Below, piece by piece: positions 54,448 through 64,000 of a stretch of 64,000 nt of DNA. The DNA lies in the NCBI GenBank assembly GCA_039720395.1, contig CM077833.1, positions 13,515,133 through 13,579,132 of the forward strand. The letters run 5' to 3'. The notes under the pieces are model-generated. The model saw only the letters and a list, made by a program, of their open reading frames with translations. It had not been told where the DNA came from and ran no database searches. The position numbers and the translations under genes were made by a program. Each line of letters starts with the position of its first letter. Positions within the stretch are counted from its first letter, which is position 1. The DNA is from Liquidambar formosana. Taxonomy: Eukaryota; Streptophyta; Magnoliopsida; Saxifragales; Altingiaceae.

Positions 54448-56411
54448 ATGGACGGTGTTCAAGGGGAACGAGTGGTTACCTGGGATGCGTTTGAACCCGT
54501 GAAACAACAGCAAGAAGCTATAATGGCACAACTGATTGAACAACGGGAGGCTATCACGCAACTTACACAAGTCGTGACTCGTTTGCAGATTCCTCAACAC
54601 AATCAAGGATCGCCTGGTGGTGGGAATCCACATATGCTCAGGGTTAACCATCAACGGAGGCAGGCTTTAGAGTTTAACTCCAGTGATGATGAAGATGTGG
54701 AACGAGTTTTCTTTCCACATAGAGATAAAAGAGTTGGTGCACATGAAAATAGAGGATTTGGTGCACATGGAAATCAAGGAGGAGGTATGCAGAATTCAGA
54801 ATTTCATATAAAGGTAGACCTTCCCTCTTTTAATGGTCAACTTGACATTGAAGGCTTTCTTGATTGGCTTTATGAGGTAGAAAGCTTCTTTGATTATATT
54901 GGGATTCTAGAGGAGAAGTAGGTAAAGCTTGTCGCTTATAGGCTGAAGGGGGGAGCCTCTGCCTAGTGGGAGCAACTGCAGACATCGCGGGGGCAACAAT
55001 TTAAAGCACCAATTAGGTCCTGGTAGCGAATGAAGAAGCTTTTGAGGGGGAGATATTTGCCAGCCAATTATGATCAGATTTTATTTCAACAGTACCATAA
55101 CTGTAAGCAAGGAAATCATCCCGTACGAGTTTATATTGAGGAGTTTAGTAGATTATCTATTCGTAATAATTTGGCAGAAACAGCGACGCAACAAGTGGCA
55201 CGATTTAATAATGGGCTGCGTCTCAATATCCAGGATCAAGTCATGTTGCAACAACCTATTCCCTTAATGCCGCCATTGACTTGGCGACCCAGGTCGAGAC
55301 ACAACTGGAGAGGTCTTCTTTCTGAAATCAAACCTCAAGAAGGCTTGCACCACCGCAATACACATCTTGGGGAAGGCCACCAGTACGCGCTAATACCCAA
55401 GCCCCAATAGTGAGCCAATCAGCTATCAACCCACTAACTGCGAATCGTGACTTGGCAAGTAGCAGCAATCAAGGGCGACAAGGTGCGGGAAGAAGTAACA
55501 CTAAAGGCCCTATAGCCAATCCATATGCTCGACCAGTACCCGAAAAGTGTTATCGCTGTGGTCAGCCAGGGCATCATTCTAATCAATGTCCAAATCGAGC
55601 GGCTGCTAATTTGGCTACACATACCGAGTACACTGAGCTAGAATACAATAATACAGGAGAAGGTTTTGATGGTGAAGACAATGATACTGGGTATCAGTTC
55701 GAGGACATAGTCAGGGCAGATGATGGGCTTTCTTTGTTGGTGCAGCGGTTGTTATATGCCCCAAAACAGGAGATTGATTCGCAACGACACAATATTTTTA
55801 GAACAAAGTACATAGTGAATCAGCGTCTTTGTGATTTAATTATTGACAGTGGAAGTACAGAAAATATTGTGTCAAAGGAGATGGTAGAAAAGTTGAAATT
55901 TTCAAAAGAGCAGCATCCCATGCCTTACAAAATTGGTTAGATTAAGGAGGTCGGTGAGGTTAAGGTAACAGAACGTTGCAAAATTCCTTTCTCTATTGGC
56001 AAAAATTATAAAGATGAAGTTATATGTGATGTGGTAGAGAAAGATGCTTGTCATAAGCTACTTGGGAGGCCATGGCAGTCGGATGTTGATGCACTCCATA
56101 GGGGACGAGCAAACACTTTGTCTTTTATTAAAGATGGAGTTAAAATTACCTTAGTTCCAATGGGCAAAGATGGTCGGTCTAAAATTCCTACAGACAAGGG
56201 GCAGTCGTTTTTACTAGTACGAGATGTTGAGTCTGACATCAAGGACACCGGTGAGGTTTATGCATTAGTAGTGAAAGGGGATGATGTTCAGCCAACTGGT
56301 GTACTAATTGAGCTACAGCTTCTTATAAAAGAATTTAGCCATATTCTCACTCCCGAGCTCCCCGATGGATTGCCCCCAATTCGAGATTTTCAACATTATA
56401 TAGACCTCGTC
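54448..56411 (+). pseudogene. Gag-protease remnant of the chromovirus-like element
   Basis: From ATG 54448: a glutamine-rich N-terminus, then the gag domain (FHIKVDLPSFNGQLDIEGFLDWLYEVE; RYLPANYDQILFQQYHNC). Next come the knuckle CYRCGQPGHHSNQC (about 55549-55590) and a protease with LIIDSGSTENIVSKEMVEKL. Stops: TAG at 54919 and near 54964 and 55024, and TAG near 55938. A frameshift with a TGA follows near 55270-55340. Several stops replace residues normally Trp or Gln in this family, consistent with C-to-T changes. The part from 56031 (KLLGRPWQSD) continues open to about 56411, then shifts frame. Confidence 0.85.
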
Positions 56412-56422
56412 TTGGTGCTCGT

Positions 56423-57722
56423 TTGCCCAATTTGCCCCACTACAGAATGAGTCCAAAGGAGCATGAAATTTTGCAAGGTCAAGTGGAAGAGTTGATTCAG
56501 AAAGGGTTTATTCAAGAGAGTATGAGTCCCTGTGCTATTCTAGCTTTATTAGTTCCAAAGAAGGATGGTAGTTGGCGTATGTGCGTAGACAGCAGAGCCG
56601 TTAACAAGATTACAGTTAAGTATCGATTTCCCATTCTGCGATTGGATCATATGCTTGATATATTAAAGGGGTCATCAGTATTCTCTAAGCTGGATCTTAA
56701 GAGTACGTGGCTACCACCAAATTAGAATTAGGCCTAGAGATGAGTGGAAGACAGCTTTTAAGACCAAGGAGGGTTTGTACGAATGGTTGGTAATGCCTTT
56801 CAGGCTATCTAATGCACCCAGCACTTTTATGCGACTTATGAACCAGGTATTGAAACCTTTCATTGGAAAATTTGTTGTCATCTATTTTGATGATATCTTG
56901 GTTTATAGCTACAATCAACATGAGTACTTTTAACACCTTCATTCTGTCTTTACTGTTCTTCAAGAGCATAGCCTGCATGTGAACCTTAAAAAAAGTAGTT
57001 TCATGACCGAGAGCTTAATTTTCTAGGTTATGTGGTGAATTCTAAGGGCATTAAGGTGGACCAGGAAAAGGTTAGAGCAATCCAAGACTGGCCTACCCCG
57101 AAGTCTACCCATAAAGTCCATAGTTTTCACGGTCTGGCTACTTTCTACATACGTTTTGTGAAGAATTTCAGTGCTATTGCAACACCTTTAACAGATTGTA
57201 TGAAGAAAAAACAGTTTGAGTGGACTGATGCAGCAGAGCAAAGTTTCGCATTACTTAAAGAGAAGCTTACAAAAACTCCAATGTTAGCTTTACCAAACTT
57301 TGATAAACTGTTTGAGCTTGATTGTGATGCTAGTTATATGGGAATTGGTGCTGTGCTTTCTCAAGAAGTTAGACCAGTGGCTTATTTTAGTGAAAAACTT
57401 AATGATGCCAGAAAGAAGTGGTCTACGTATGAGGTCGAGTTATATGCTGTTGTTCAGGCCTTGCGACACTGGGAGCATTATTTGGTGGGAGCATTATTTG
57501 GTGCAACGAGAGTTTATTCTATATACTGATCATGAAGCACTCAAATACCTTAATGGCACTGCTTCAATTAACAGAATGCATGCTCGATGGGTGGCTCGAT
57601 TGCAGTCCTTCACTTTTATTTTGAAACACAAATCGGGCCAACAAAATAAAACTGCTGATGCATTAAGTAGGTATGCTACTTTGCTCCTTACTTTACATAG
57701 TGAAGTTTGGGGTTTTGAGTAA
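56423..57722 (+). pseudogene. RT and RNase H remnant of the chromovirus-like element
   Basis: RT shows [20 protein letters not shown], a frame break near 56705, and a catalytic YFDD at 56883-56894 followed by ILVYS; a TAA near 56932 interrupts. From 57032 the connection and RNase H follow: [16 protein letters not shown] and [20 protein letters not shown] 16-bp tandem duplication (57471-57486 and 57487-57502) then shifts the frame, and the rest ([15 protein letters not shown] to KTADALSRY) continues in another frame to a stop at 57720. Confidence 0.87.
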
Positions 57723-57727
57723 AAGAG

Positions 57728-58990
57728 TTGTATGCAAGTGATGAAGATTTCAATGAAATATGGGCTAACTGCATAATGGGAAAACCTGGCCCTGAGGATT
57801 TTCATATCCAAGATGGTTTCCTTTTCAAAGGTAGTCGTCTTTGTATTCCTCGGACTTCCCTTCATGAATATCTTATTCGAGAGCTACATTCTAGTGGTCT
57901 AGGAGGACATTTGGGGTGTGATAAAAGTATTGCACAAGTTGAGGAGCGGTATTACTGGCCACAACTGAAGCGTGATGTGGGACGGTTTGTGCAGCAGTGT
58001 TATATTTATCAAACCACGAAAGGGCAATCTCAAAATACAAGTTTGTATACTCCTTTGCCAATTCCTAATGCGCCTTGGGAGGATGTATCTATGGATTTTA
58101 TTGTGGGGCTTCCAAGGACTCAACGCGGGGTCGATTCTATTATGGTTGTGGTTGACCATTTCTCCAAGATGGCATACTTTATTCCCTGTAAAAAGACTCA
58201 TGATGCTTTAAATGTAGCTAATTTGTTTTTCAAAGAAGTGGTTCGTTTGCACGGTGTGCCAAAAACCATTACTTCTGATCGTGACAGCAAGTTTCTCAGT
58301 CATTTTTGGTGTACTTTGTGGAAGCGACTTGATACCACCCTTCAGTTTAGTAGTACATGTCATCCTCAGACTGATGGGCAGACGGAGGTCGTGAATAGAA
58401 CTTTGGGCAATCTGCTTCGTTGTTATGTTGGAGATAAGCCAAAACAGTGGGATATTTATTTAGCACAAGCGGAGTTTGCATATAACAACATGGTGAACAG
58501 GTCTTTCGGTAAGTCCCCTTTTGAGATTGTTTATCGGCGGGTTCCTACTCATACCTTGGATTTGGTTCCTCTCCATAAACTACCTGGGATGAATGTTGCT
58601 GCTGGTCATTTGGTGGATAATTTTGTAGACCTACACTCTAATGTCAAGAAGAAATTAGAAGAAGCCAATGCAAAGTACAAGGCAGATGCAGATAAACATC
58701 GTCGTTTAAAGGTTTTCCATGAAGGCAATCAAGTGATGGTTCATCTTCGCAAGGAGTGTTTTCCAGTTGGCACATATAATAAATTGAAGATGAAGAAAAT
58801 TGGGCCGTGCCAGATTTTAAAGAAGATTGATAGCAATGCTTATGTTGTTGATTTGCCACCAGAGTTTAATATTTCAAATACCTTCAATGTTAAGGATTTG
58901 TTTGAGTTTCATCCTTCTGAGTCCTTACCTGTATTGAACACGAGGGCAAGTTCTTTTCAAGCAGAGGAGCCTGATGTAGAACAAATCTAG
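57728..58990 (+). pseudogene. Integrase of the chromovirus-like element (open frame, no own start)
   Basis: The frame is open for 420 codons. It has an H2C2-type region ([18 protein letters not shown], with CYIYQTTKG where two Cys are usual, so one Cys is lost). The core has catalytic D ([10 protein letters not shown]), D (ITSDRDSKF) and E ([12 protein letters not shown]). The GPY-like C-terminal part reads [19 protein letters not shown]. The final codons run into the right LTR start. It belongs to the same polyprotein as the remnants upstream. Confidence 0.87.
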
Positions 58991-59013
58991 TTAGATTCCT
59001 ATCCAGATTTGCT
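58972..59013 (+). repeat. Truncated right LTR
   Basis: It matches the first 42 bases or so of the left LTR, with one substitution, then breaks off directly at the GACAG flank. Confidence 0.8.
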
Positions 59014-59018
59014 GACAG

Positions 59019-60880
59019 CAATTATTATTTTTTTAAAAAAATTCACCTCCACTTGATATGACACTAAATACCAACAACATCTCAACTTAAAATATGCAAT
59101 CAATGCAAGTATTTGCAAAACAAAGATGCAATTGCAAACAGATTTCGCATAAAAAGCTACTTCTCATTTGCAAATGAAGAAGCGCTATCAACCACTGAGG
59201 AAGTTGCAACACTTAAAGACGCTAAGGCCATGCCACTCAACGTAAATTCTCAACCATTATGCATATCACTCCAATTACCCTAAACACTTCATTTCACACT
59301 TCTCTAGACAAAGAACTTTATAGAATGCATCATATCATTCTTTTGTTACCTTTGGCAGACTCCCATCTGGATGAGGGGAACAATGAAAGTCACAAATGAA
59401 GACCAAAGTTTCTAGTACAAGGATTGTAGCAAGTGCAACAGATCAACAAGCGCTCCACTAAAAGAAACCTTTACTTGTAATGACTCTCAGTTTGTGACTG
59501 CTATTTCTACTCCAAGGTACAATGCAACTTTTACTAAAACTAAGTTTATCCAATTAGCTCGATAAAAAAAAAAATTATATCATATCCTCCTATTTTAATT
59601 AATGCCACATCCTACTCACTGTTGTGGTATGTGGAGTCTGATGATATTTGTCAAAGCATCGTGGAATTGTGTGTGTGCCGTAGGTGTACCTCAATTAGAG
59701 GGAACCACGTAAATTACTATGTTCTTGCTTCTTTAATTCTTTCTTTCTTTCTTTCGTGTTAATTGCTGTGTGTGTGTGATAGAGAAAGGTTAATTTCTCC
59801 CAACAGAAACTCTTCTCTCATGCAACGCAGAAAATTTAGTGGAGTCCACTCTGAATGTGTGTTCTCTTTGTTTTTACACACTCAATTTTATTTTATTTTT
59901 CCTATAAGTTGATCAGTAAATTGTGACTTGATTGATATGCATTATGTTTTTTTTCCCTTTGGATTTAGTATTTTTGTATTTTTGCTATAAGTTGATTGGT
60001 TAAAAGTGAGTTGATCCATATAAATTAGTTGAATAAAGGGCTCATTTTTAACATCCTCTGCTCTATTTTTTTTTTAAACATCTGGATTCTTCTTTCCACA
60101 TTTTTTTTCCCTTTGGATTCATGGTTAGTGAATAATCTTTTTACTGTGAGATATTAGATAAAGTACATGTTCATCGGATTGAACATTTGTTTTTTTAGAG
60201 TTTTGATCAGTTATATCATATCTCAAATTTGCATTGCTTTAAGTCGATTGAACTGGAGTGGTTTACAGTTCTACGTCCCATCATTCTTCCCATTTTCAAA
60301 AAATTGGGATTTTGAGAATAATGATTTTTATACATGCATTCTAAGAAGGAAAAGGAATAATCTCTTGATGTTAGGATTTCTTTGTTGGATTTCGTTATTA
60401 AGTAATGAAAAGAAAAGATATATTAAAGGTTTGCATTCATGGGTTACATTTGGATTAATTGAATAAGGGGTCTGGTTTTTTTACTCCTGGTTCATGAGTT
60501 AGGTGTGAGTTGATTGATGCTGATTAGTTGAATAAATAGTTCATTTTTTGCATCTTACACATTATTACTCTTCTCTCCTTTCTTTTGCATTTGTTGAATT
60601 AAATCTGGATTGCTCTTTTCTCATAATTTTTTATTTTTCCTTCTAAATTCATTATTGATTGCTAATATATTTCTCTGACTTCATAAGTTAGATTTTGTGA
60701 TGCAAGTGTTGAGAAAAAAAAAAATCATTTCCTCTTATGTTTTCATTATTCTTTCTTCTTCCTATCCATTAATTCAGCAGTAAAATGCATTCTCTTTATT
60801 TTTGCCAACTCACTTTAATTTTACGCACTGATTCATTAAAAAAAGTATGCAAAAAACTATGTTCTAATACGAAAATACTT
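59019..60880. other. AT-rich stretch with a possible exon and no named gene
   Basis: At about 59137-59283 a plus-strand frame reads YFSFANEEALSTTEEVATL and then AMPLNVNSQPL before a stop; it could be an exon of a host gene interrupted by the element on its left. A loose motif (GAGTTGATTGAT...TTAGTTGAATAAA...TTCATTTTT) recurs near 59920, 60010, 60490 and 62610. Confidence 0.4.
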
Positions 60881-60889
60881 CATTTTCAG

Positions 60890-61234
60890 CTTGCTCCTAC
60901 CTTTGTTGAAAGGACTGCTAAATCAGCGCTTACAAATCAATTCCTGCTGAAAATCCATGCATGTCAGCGCCGTTACCAAGGAACTGCCATCAAGAAATAC
61001 AACATCCATCATGCAGAGATTACAACCGCTTTAGAGCTTCCACTACTTGTCAAAGACAACATCAGTCTTAATGCTCCAACAGACCAATGGGAAAAGGATG
61101 ACGCAACTGAACAAGGAGCAACTCTTCCACAAGTAGAGGAAGCTGATTCCAATCCTGAAAAACAGTCACCATCTGCTGTTGCTGATCACCACATAGGCCA
61201 AGGCCTTATAAAAGTTGGCTGCTATCGTGTCTGA
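60890..61234 (+). CDS. Terminal exon of an unrecognised protein
   Basis: A good acceptor (CTTCATTTTCAG, ending 60889) opens a frame reading LAPTFVERTAKSALTNQF, IHACQRRYQGTAIKKYNIHH and LELPLLVKDNISLNAPTD. An acidic low-complexity tail follows, then a stop at 61232-61234. No family is recognised. Codon use and the acceptor make it more convincing than other frames nearby, but an upstream exon was not traced. It may belong with the exon-like pieces at 59137 and left of the two retrotransposons. Confidence 0.4.
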   Translation, partial: LAPTFVERTAKSALTNQFLLKIHACQRRYQGTAIKKYNIHHAEITTALELPLLVKDNISLNAPTDQWEKDDATEQGATLPQVEEADSNPEKQSPSAVADHHIGQGLIKVGCYRV

Positions 61235-62070
61235 AAACTCCACTTCTGCAGAGAACACAAGCGCTGTCTGATGTGTTTGCACTTCTCACTAAAAAAACTC
61301 CTACCATATTCTAATTATGTATATATCTAATCATTTTGAATCTTTATGCTGCACTTTTTTGTTACTGTGTTAGTGTCAAACTCTAGCATATAGCCAAGGA
61401 AACCTAGCCCAACAACAATATGGCTTCTTTCCTTAAAATCATCTCACAGCTACTGCTCAAGCATGTTGGCAAAGGACAAACCGAGATACTCCTGCAGCAA
61501 ACCTTTTGCTGCTACTTGTTCCACCCACTGTACATATATTAGACGCAATACTATCTCGTTTTCGGGAGAACAAGTTGCCAATGGCTACATATAACACGTC
61601 TTTTGTACATATTGCAAATACCTTATAAAATGCATATTTTGTTATTGGTAAATCTTATACCACTACTTTTCTCGCTATTTTTTCCCGAATTCTAACTCCA
61701 CTTTATCGAGCTATGTATGGAAATCATTTTTATTCTTATTGGTAAATCTTATACTTATCCATGTTGCCAATGGCTACATATAACTCCATTGTGCTATCAT
61801 TTTTATGCAATTGTGTAGAATATGATCCAAATGGATAAGTATTGTCAATGCTGAAAGTATTAGAACAATGTGTTTAAATGGATAATTTAGGCTGCGTATA
61901 TGTAACAACTGCGTATATGTAACAATGTGGTCACCATTTCACAGTGTTGGATATTGTGATCTTTCCGATTTCCAAAAGAAATGACATCTGGGCAAATCAG
62001 AATTTTAGCATAAATTCCAGGACAAAAAAAAAAAAAAAGAGGATTTAATCTCTCTTAATGTTATGATTGA
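61235..62070. other. No recognisable gene; short duplicated segment
   Basis: GTTGCCAATGGCTACATATAAC occurs near 61573 and again near 61763, with TTATTGGTAAATCTTATAC shared near 61641 and 61738, so a segment of about 190 bp is locally duplicated. Otherwise AT-rich. Confidence 0.5.
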
Positions 62071-62495
62071 GGGGGGCTATTGCCACCATATAATTAAAGT
62101 ACTCTAAGCCCCCCCCCCCCCAAAAAAAATGGTTTACACTTTTTAAGAATTTATGAAAAATATAAAAGGTTTTTACGAAAACTAGTTATATTGTTCACTA
62201 AAAAACATCGTTCTGAACAACTTTGTAGGAGAAAGTTTTTCCAAAATCTATCACTTAAGCAGACTTTTGGCCATTTACAATCTTTATTTCATTTTCCATG
62301 AAAAATGGCCAAAAAGTGTACTTAAATGACAAATTTTGGAAACAAATTATTCTACAAAGTTGTTCAGAATAATGTTTTCTAGTGGACTATGCGATTAGTT
62401 TTCATAAATTTTTTTTTATATTTTTCATAAAACTTAAAAAATATAAATCAAGTGGGAGGCTTAGAGCATTTTATGTGGTGGCAATAGCCTGCCCC
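62071..62495. mobile_element. Foldback MITE with about 200-bp inverted arms
   Basis: The left end GGGGGGCTATTGCCACCA is mirrored at the right end (GTGGTGGCAATAGCC then TGCCCC). Complementarity continues through CTCTAAGCC, a GAACAACTTTGTAG block and TGGCCATTT to the centre near 62285. Arms are roughly 80% complementary by eye. There is no coding capacity, and the target duplication is unclear. Confidence 0.75.
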
Positions 62496-62737
62496 TTCCT
62501 ATATTGTATTTAATTGCTTAATAACAAAAACAAAATAAAGGTTTACAGTTTTCATTCATGAGTATAATTTAGATTAATTCAATAACCATTTTTTAAACTC
62601 AGTTCATGAGTTACATTTCAGCTGATTGACATGGATTAGTTAAATAAACGCTTCGTTTTTATTTCAGATGCTATAACAAGCACTTTTTCTTAATGCTTTA
62701 TTTCCCATCCATTCCCCCTACGTCATTATTTTCCCCT

Positions 62738-62760
62738 TCTCTCTCTCTCTCTCTCTCTCT
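62738..62760. repeat. (CT)n microsatellite
   Basis: About 11 uninterrupted CT units followed by CCCCCTCTCC. Confidence 0.85.
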
Positions 62761-62824
62761 CCCCCTCTCCCTAGCTTTGTGTTTTTGCGCTATGTGAATG
62801 ACCTTTTTGTCTTGTATGATATGC

Positions 62825-63204
62825 TAGGAAGCACGGATACTTCTCTAGAGGTGCCGTGTCCGTGTCGGACACGTATCCGACACGACACTCCTTCGACACA
62901 CCTCCAACACGACACCTCTCTCTTTCTATCTTTTTTTGTCTTTTTAATCTTCTTCCTTTTCTTTTTTGTCATATTTTATCAATGAATAACTTCACTAGGT
63001 TTCCAAAAACAATACAAAAGATGCATTTTGAATGATGGATGTGAAATTATATGATATTATCTAGCTATATACATAAAATATGCATTTTGTTAATAGCGTG
63101 TCTTCGCCGTGTCGTGTCCTAAATTTCGAGGATTTGCTGTGTCAGCGTGTCCGTGTCCGTGTCGTGTCATAACCGTATCACGTGTCCGTGTCCATGCTTC
63201 TTAG
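62825..63204. mobile_element. MITE with 8-9 bp target duplication and GTGTCC-rich ends
   Basis: ATGATATGC flanks both sides (62816-62824 and 63205-63213). The ends are inverted: left CTAGGAAGCACGG, right (complement) CTAAGAAGCATGG, 11 of 13 matching. Inside each end are runs of GTGTCC/GGACAC and their palindromes. The duplication is 9 bp, or 8 bp if the terminal C belongs to the element, so it is Mutator-type or hAT-type. Confidence 0.7.
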
Positions 63205-63213
63205 ATGATATGC

Positions 63214-64000
63214 AAGCCTGAGACACCTGCCTTTCTTTTTCCAACATTTCACCTTCTTTCTACATATTTACTTTGCATACACTTTACAATACCTATATAC
63301 ATATAATATGTATTATATAAAATTGTATGTCTATCTATATATATTTATGAGTGGACAGAATCGAATTATGAAAAGTTAAATTGTATGAGGAGAGCACAAA
63401 GTAGCGTAATCAATTCTTGCCCATTTTGTTAAACTCTTTTCCCGTGCCTTTTGCATTTCGTTAAAAACAGTGAAATTTGATTTTGAACCCCAATCAGAAT
63501 AAGGCGTCGACAATGTGTTCCTTCTTGCTCTTCTCTTCGCAGAGTATATCCCCCCACGCATCTCTCTCTTTATCTCTGTGTCTAATTATAACTTAAGTGG
63601 ATGATTTAGAGATATCTAGAAATGCCGATTTCCTCAGAATGCGTCTTTTGCTGAATTCTTGTAGTGCTTTTGCATTCTAATTGAACCAACCTCTTGAATT
63701 TGGAAAATCGGTGCTGATGAATTATTGCAGAGCGGATGATTTAGAGCATCTTAAAAATGCCCATTACCTCGCATGTGTTCTTGTCATTATATCTTCCCAC
63801 GCTCCCTTCTCTTTTCCTTATTTCCTTGTGAATATGTTGTTGCTGAGTTGGTTCAGATGCTCATATAAAGCATTTCGTACGCCAGTGTTTTATCCTTTGT
63901 AATTAGATTTGCTTGCTATTATGCCTCAATCAACTTCTCTGTCATCCACCCAGATACTGAGATTGATCCACCTGTCTTACACATCAAGCTTTTGCATTTC
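63214..64000. other. No recognisable gene
   Basis: T-rich plus strand with short open frames lacking motifs. A duplicated phrase (GATGATTTAGAG...AAATGCC...CCTC) near 63601 and 63735 shows a local duplication of about 135 bp. A gene may continue beyond the window. Confidence 0.4.

Larger units (their letters stand above)
54134..59013 (+). mobile_element. Ty3/gypsy chromovirus-like element with truncated right LTR
   Basis: The left LTR starts TGATGTAGAACAAATC at 54134. The same sequence starts again at 58972 but stops matching after about 42 bp. GACAG flanks both outer ends (54129-54133 and 59014-59018; TGACAG with one more base). Internally it has a primer site, gag with a CCHC knuckle, protease, RT, RNase H and integrase in Ty3/gypsy order, all on the plus strand. 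The integrase C-terminus ([21 protein letters not shown], then [14 protein letters not shown]) suggests a CRM-like chromovirus; this assignment is tentative. Confidence 0.85.

Noticed and set aside
62790..62985. Overlapping 60-68 residue ORFs
   Set aside because: They fall on the GTGTCC-rich end of the MITE and a T-rich tract.

Overview
This is nuclear DNA of a flowering plant, most likely a eudicot. It is AT-rich, has spliced exons with GT..AG introns, plant-specific gene families (plant mobile domain, FAR1/FRS, a DUF7745-like family), tRNA-derived SINEs and nested LTR retrotransposons. No ordinary housekeeping gene is evident. Nearly everything recognisable is a transposable element, gene cargo carried by one, or a relic of a TE-associated gene family.

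Layout. (1) 1-5332 holds diverged Tat-type LTR pieces in both orientations. One LTR is inserted in an exon of a plant mobile domain (PMD) homologue. (2) 5333-26021 is a 20.7 kb Tat/Ogre-like Ty3/gypsy element on the minus strand. It has near-identical 2.72 kb LTRs, a tRNA-Arg primer site, gag-pro, a spliced pol with dual RNase H and integrase. Between integrase and the 3' LTR it carries two genes in the antisense direction (a seven-exon PMD gene and a one-exon DUF7745-like gene) and a 1.9 kb array of small hairpins. An 80-bp GC-rich palindrome occurs in each LTR and in front of each antisense gene. (3) 26022-37850 holds old material: a Ulp1-like protease fragment, a second multi-exon PMD-like pseudogene, a plant-transposon-protein pseudogene on the minus strand, a 206-bp tandem array, and two blocks of a roughly 330-bp repeat rich in a perfect 14-bp palindrome. 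(4) 37851-41820 is a FAR1/MULE-type pseudogene split by a solo LTR with an exact 5-bp target duplication. (5) 41870-47421 contains a solo LTR, two SINEs and exon-like pieces of unrecognised genes. (6) 47422-53984 is a Ty1/copia element (minus strand) with exact target duplication and about 99.5% identical LTRs but decayed coding sequence. (7) 54134-59013 is a decayed Ty3/gypsy chromovirus-like element (plus strand) whose right LTR is cut to about 42 bp. (8) 59019-64000 is AT-rich flank with one exon-like ORF, a foldback MITE and a MITE with an 8-9 bp target duplication.

Most notable is the composite design of the 20.7 kb element: retroelement genes on one strand, host-like PMD-type genes on the other, a shared palindrome at every promoter-proximal region, and a hairpin array whose stems differ from unit to unit while staying complementary. 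Coordinates and splice sites were worked out by eye. Family assignments come from recognised motifs, not database searches.
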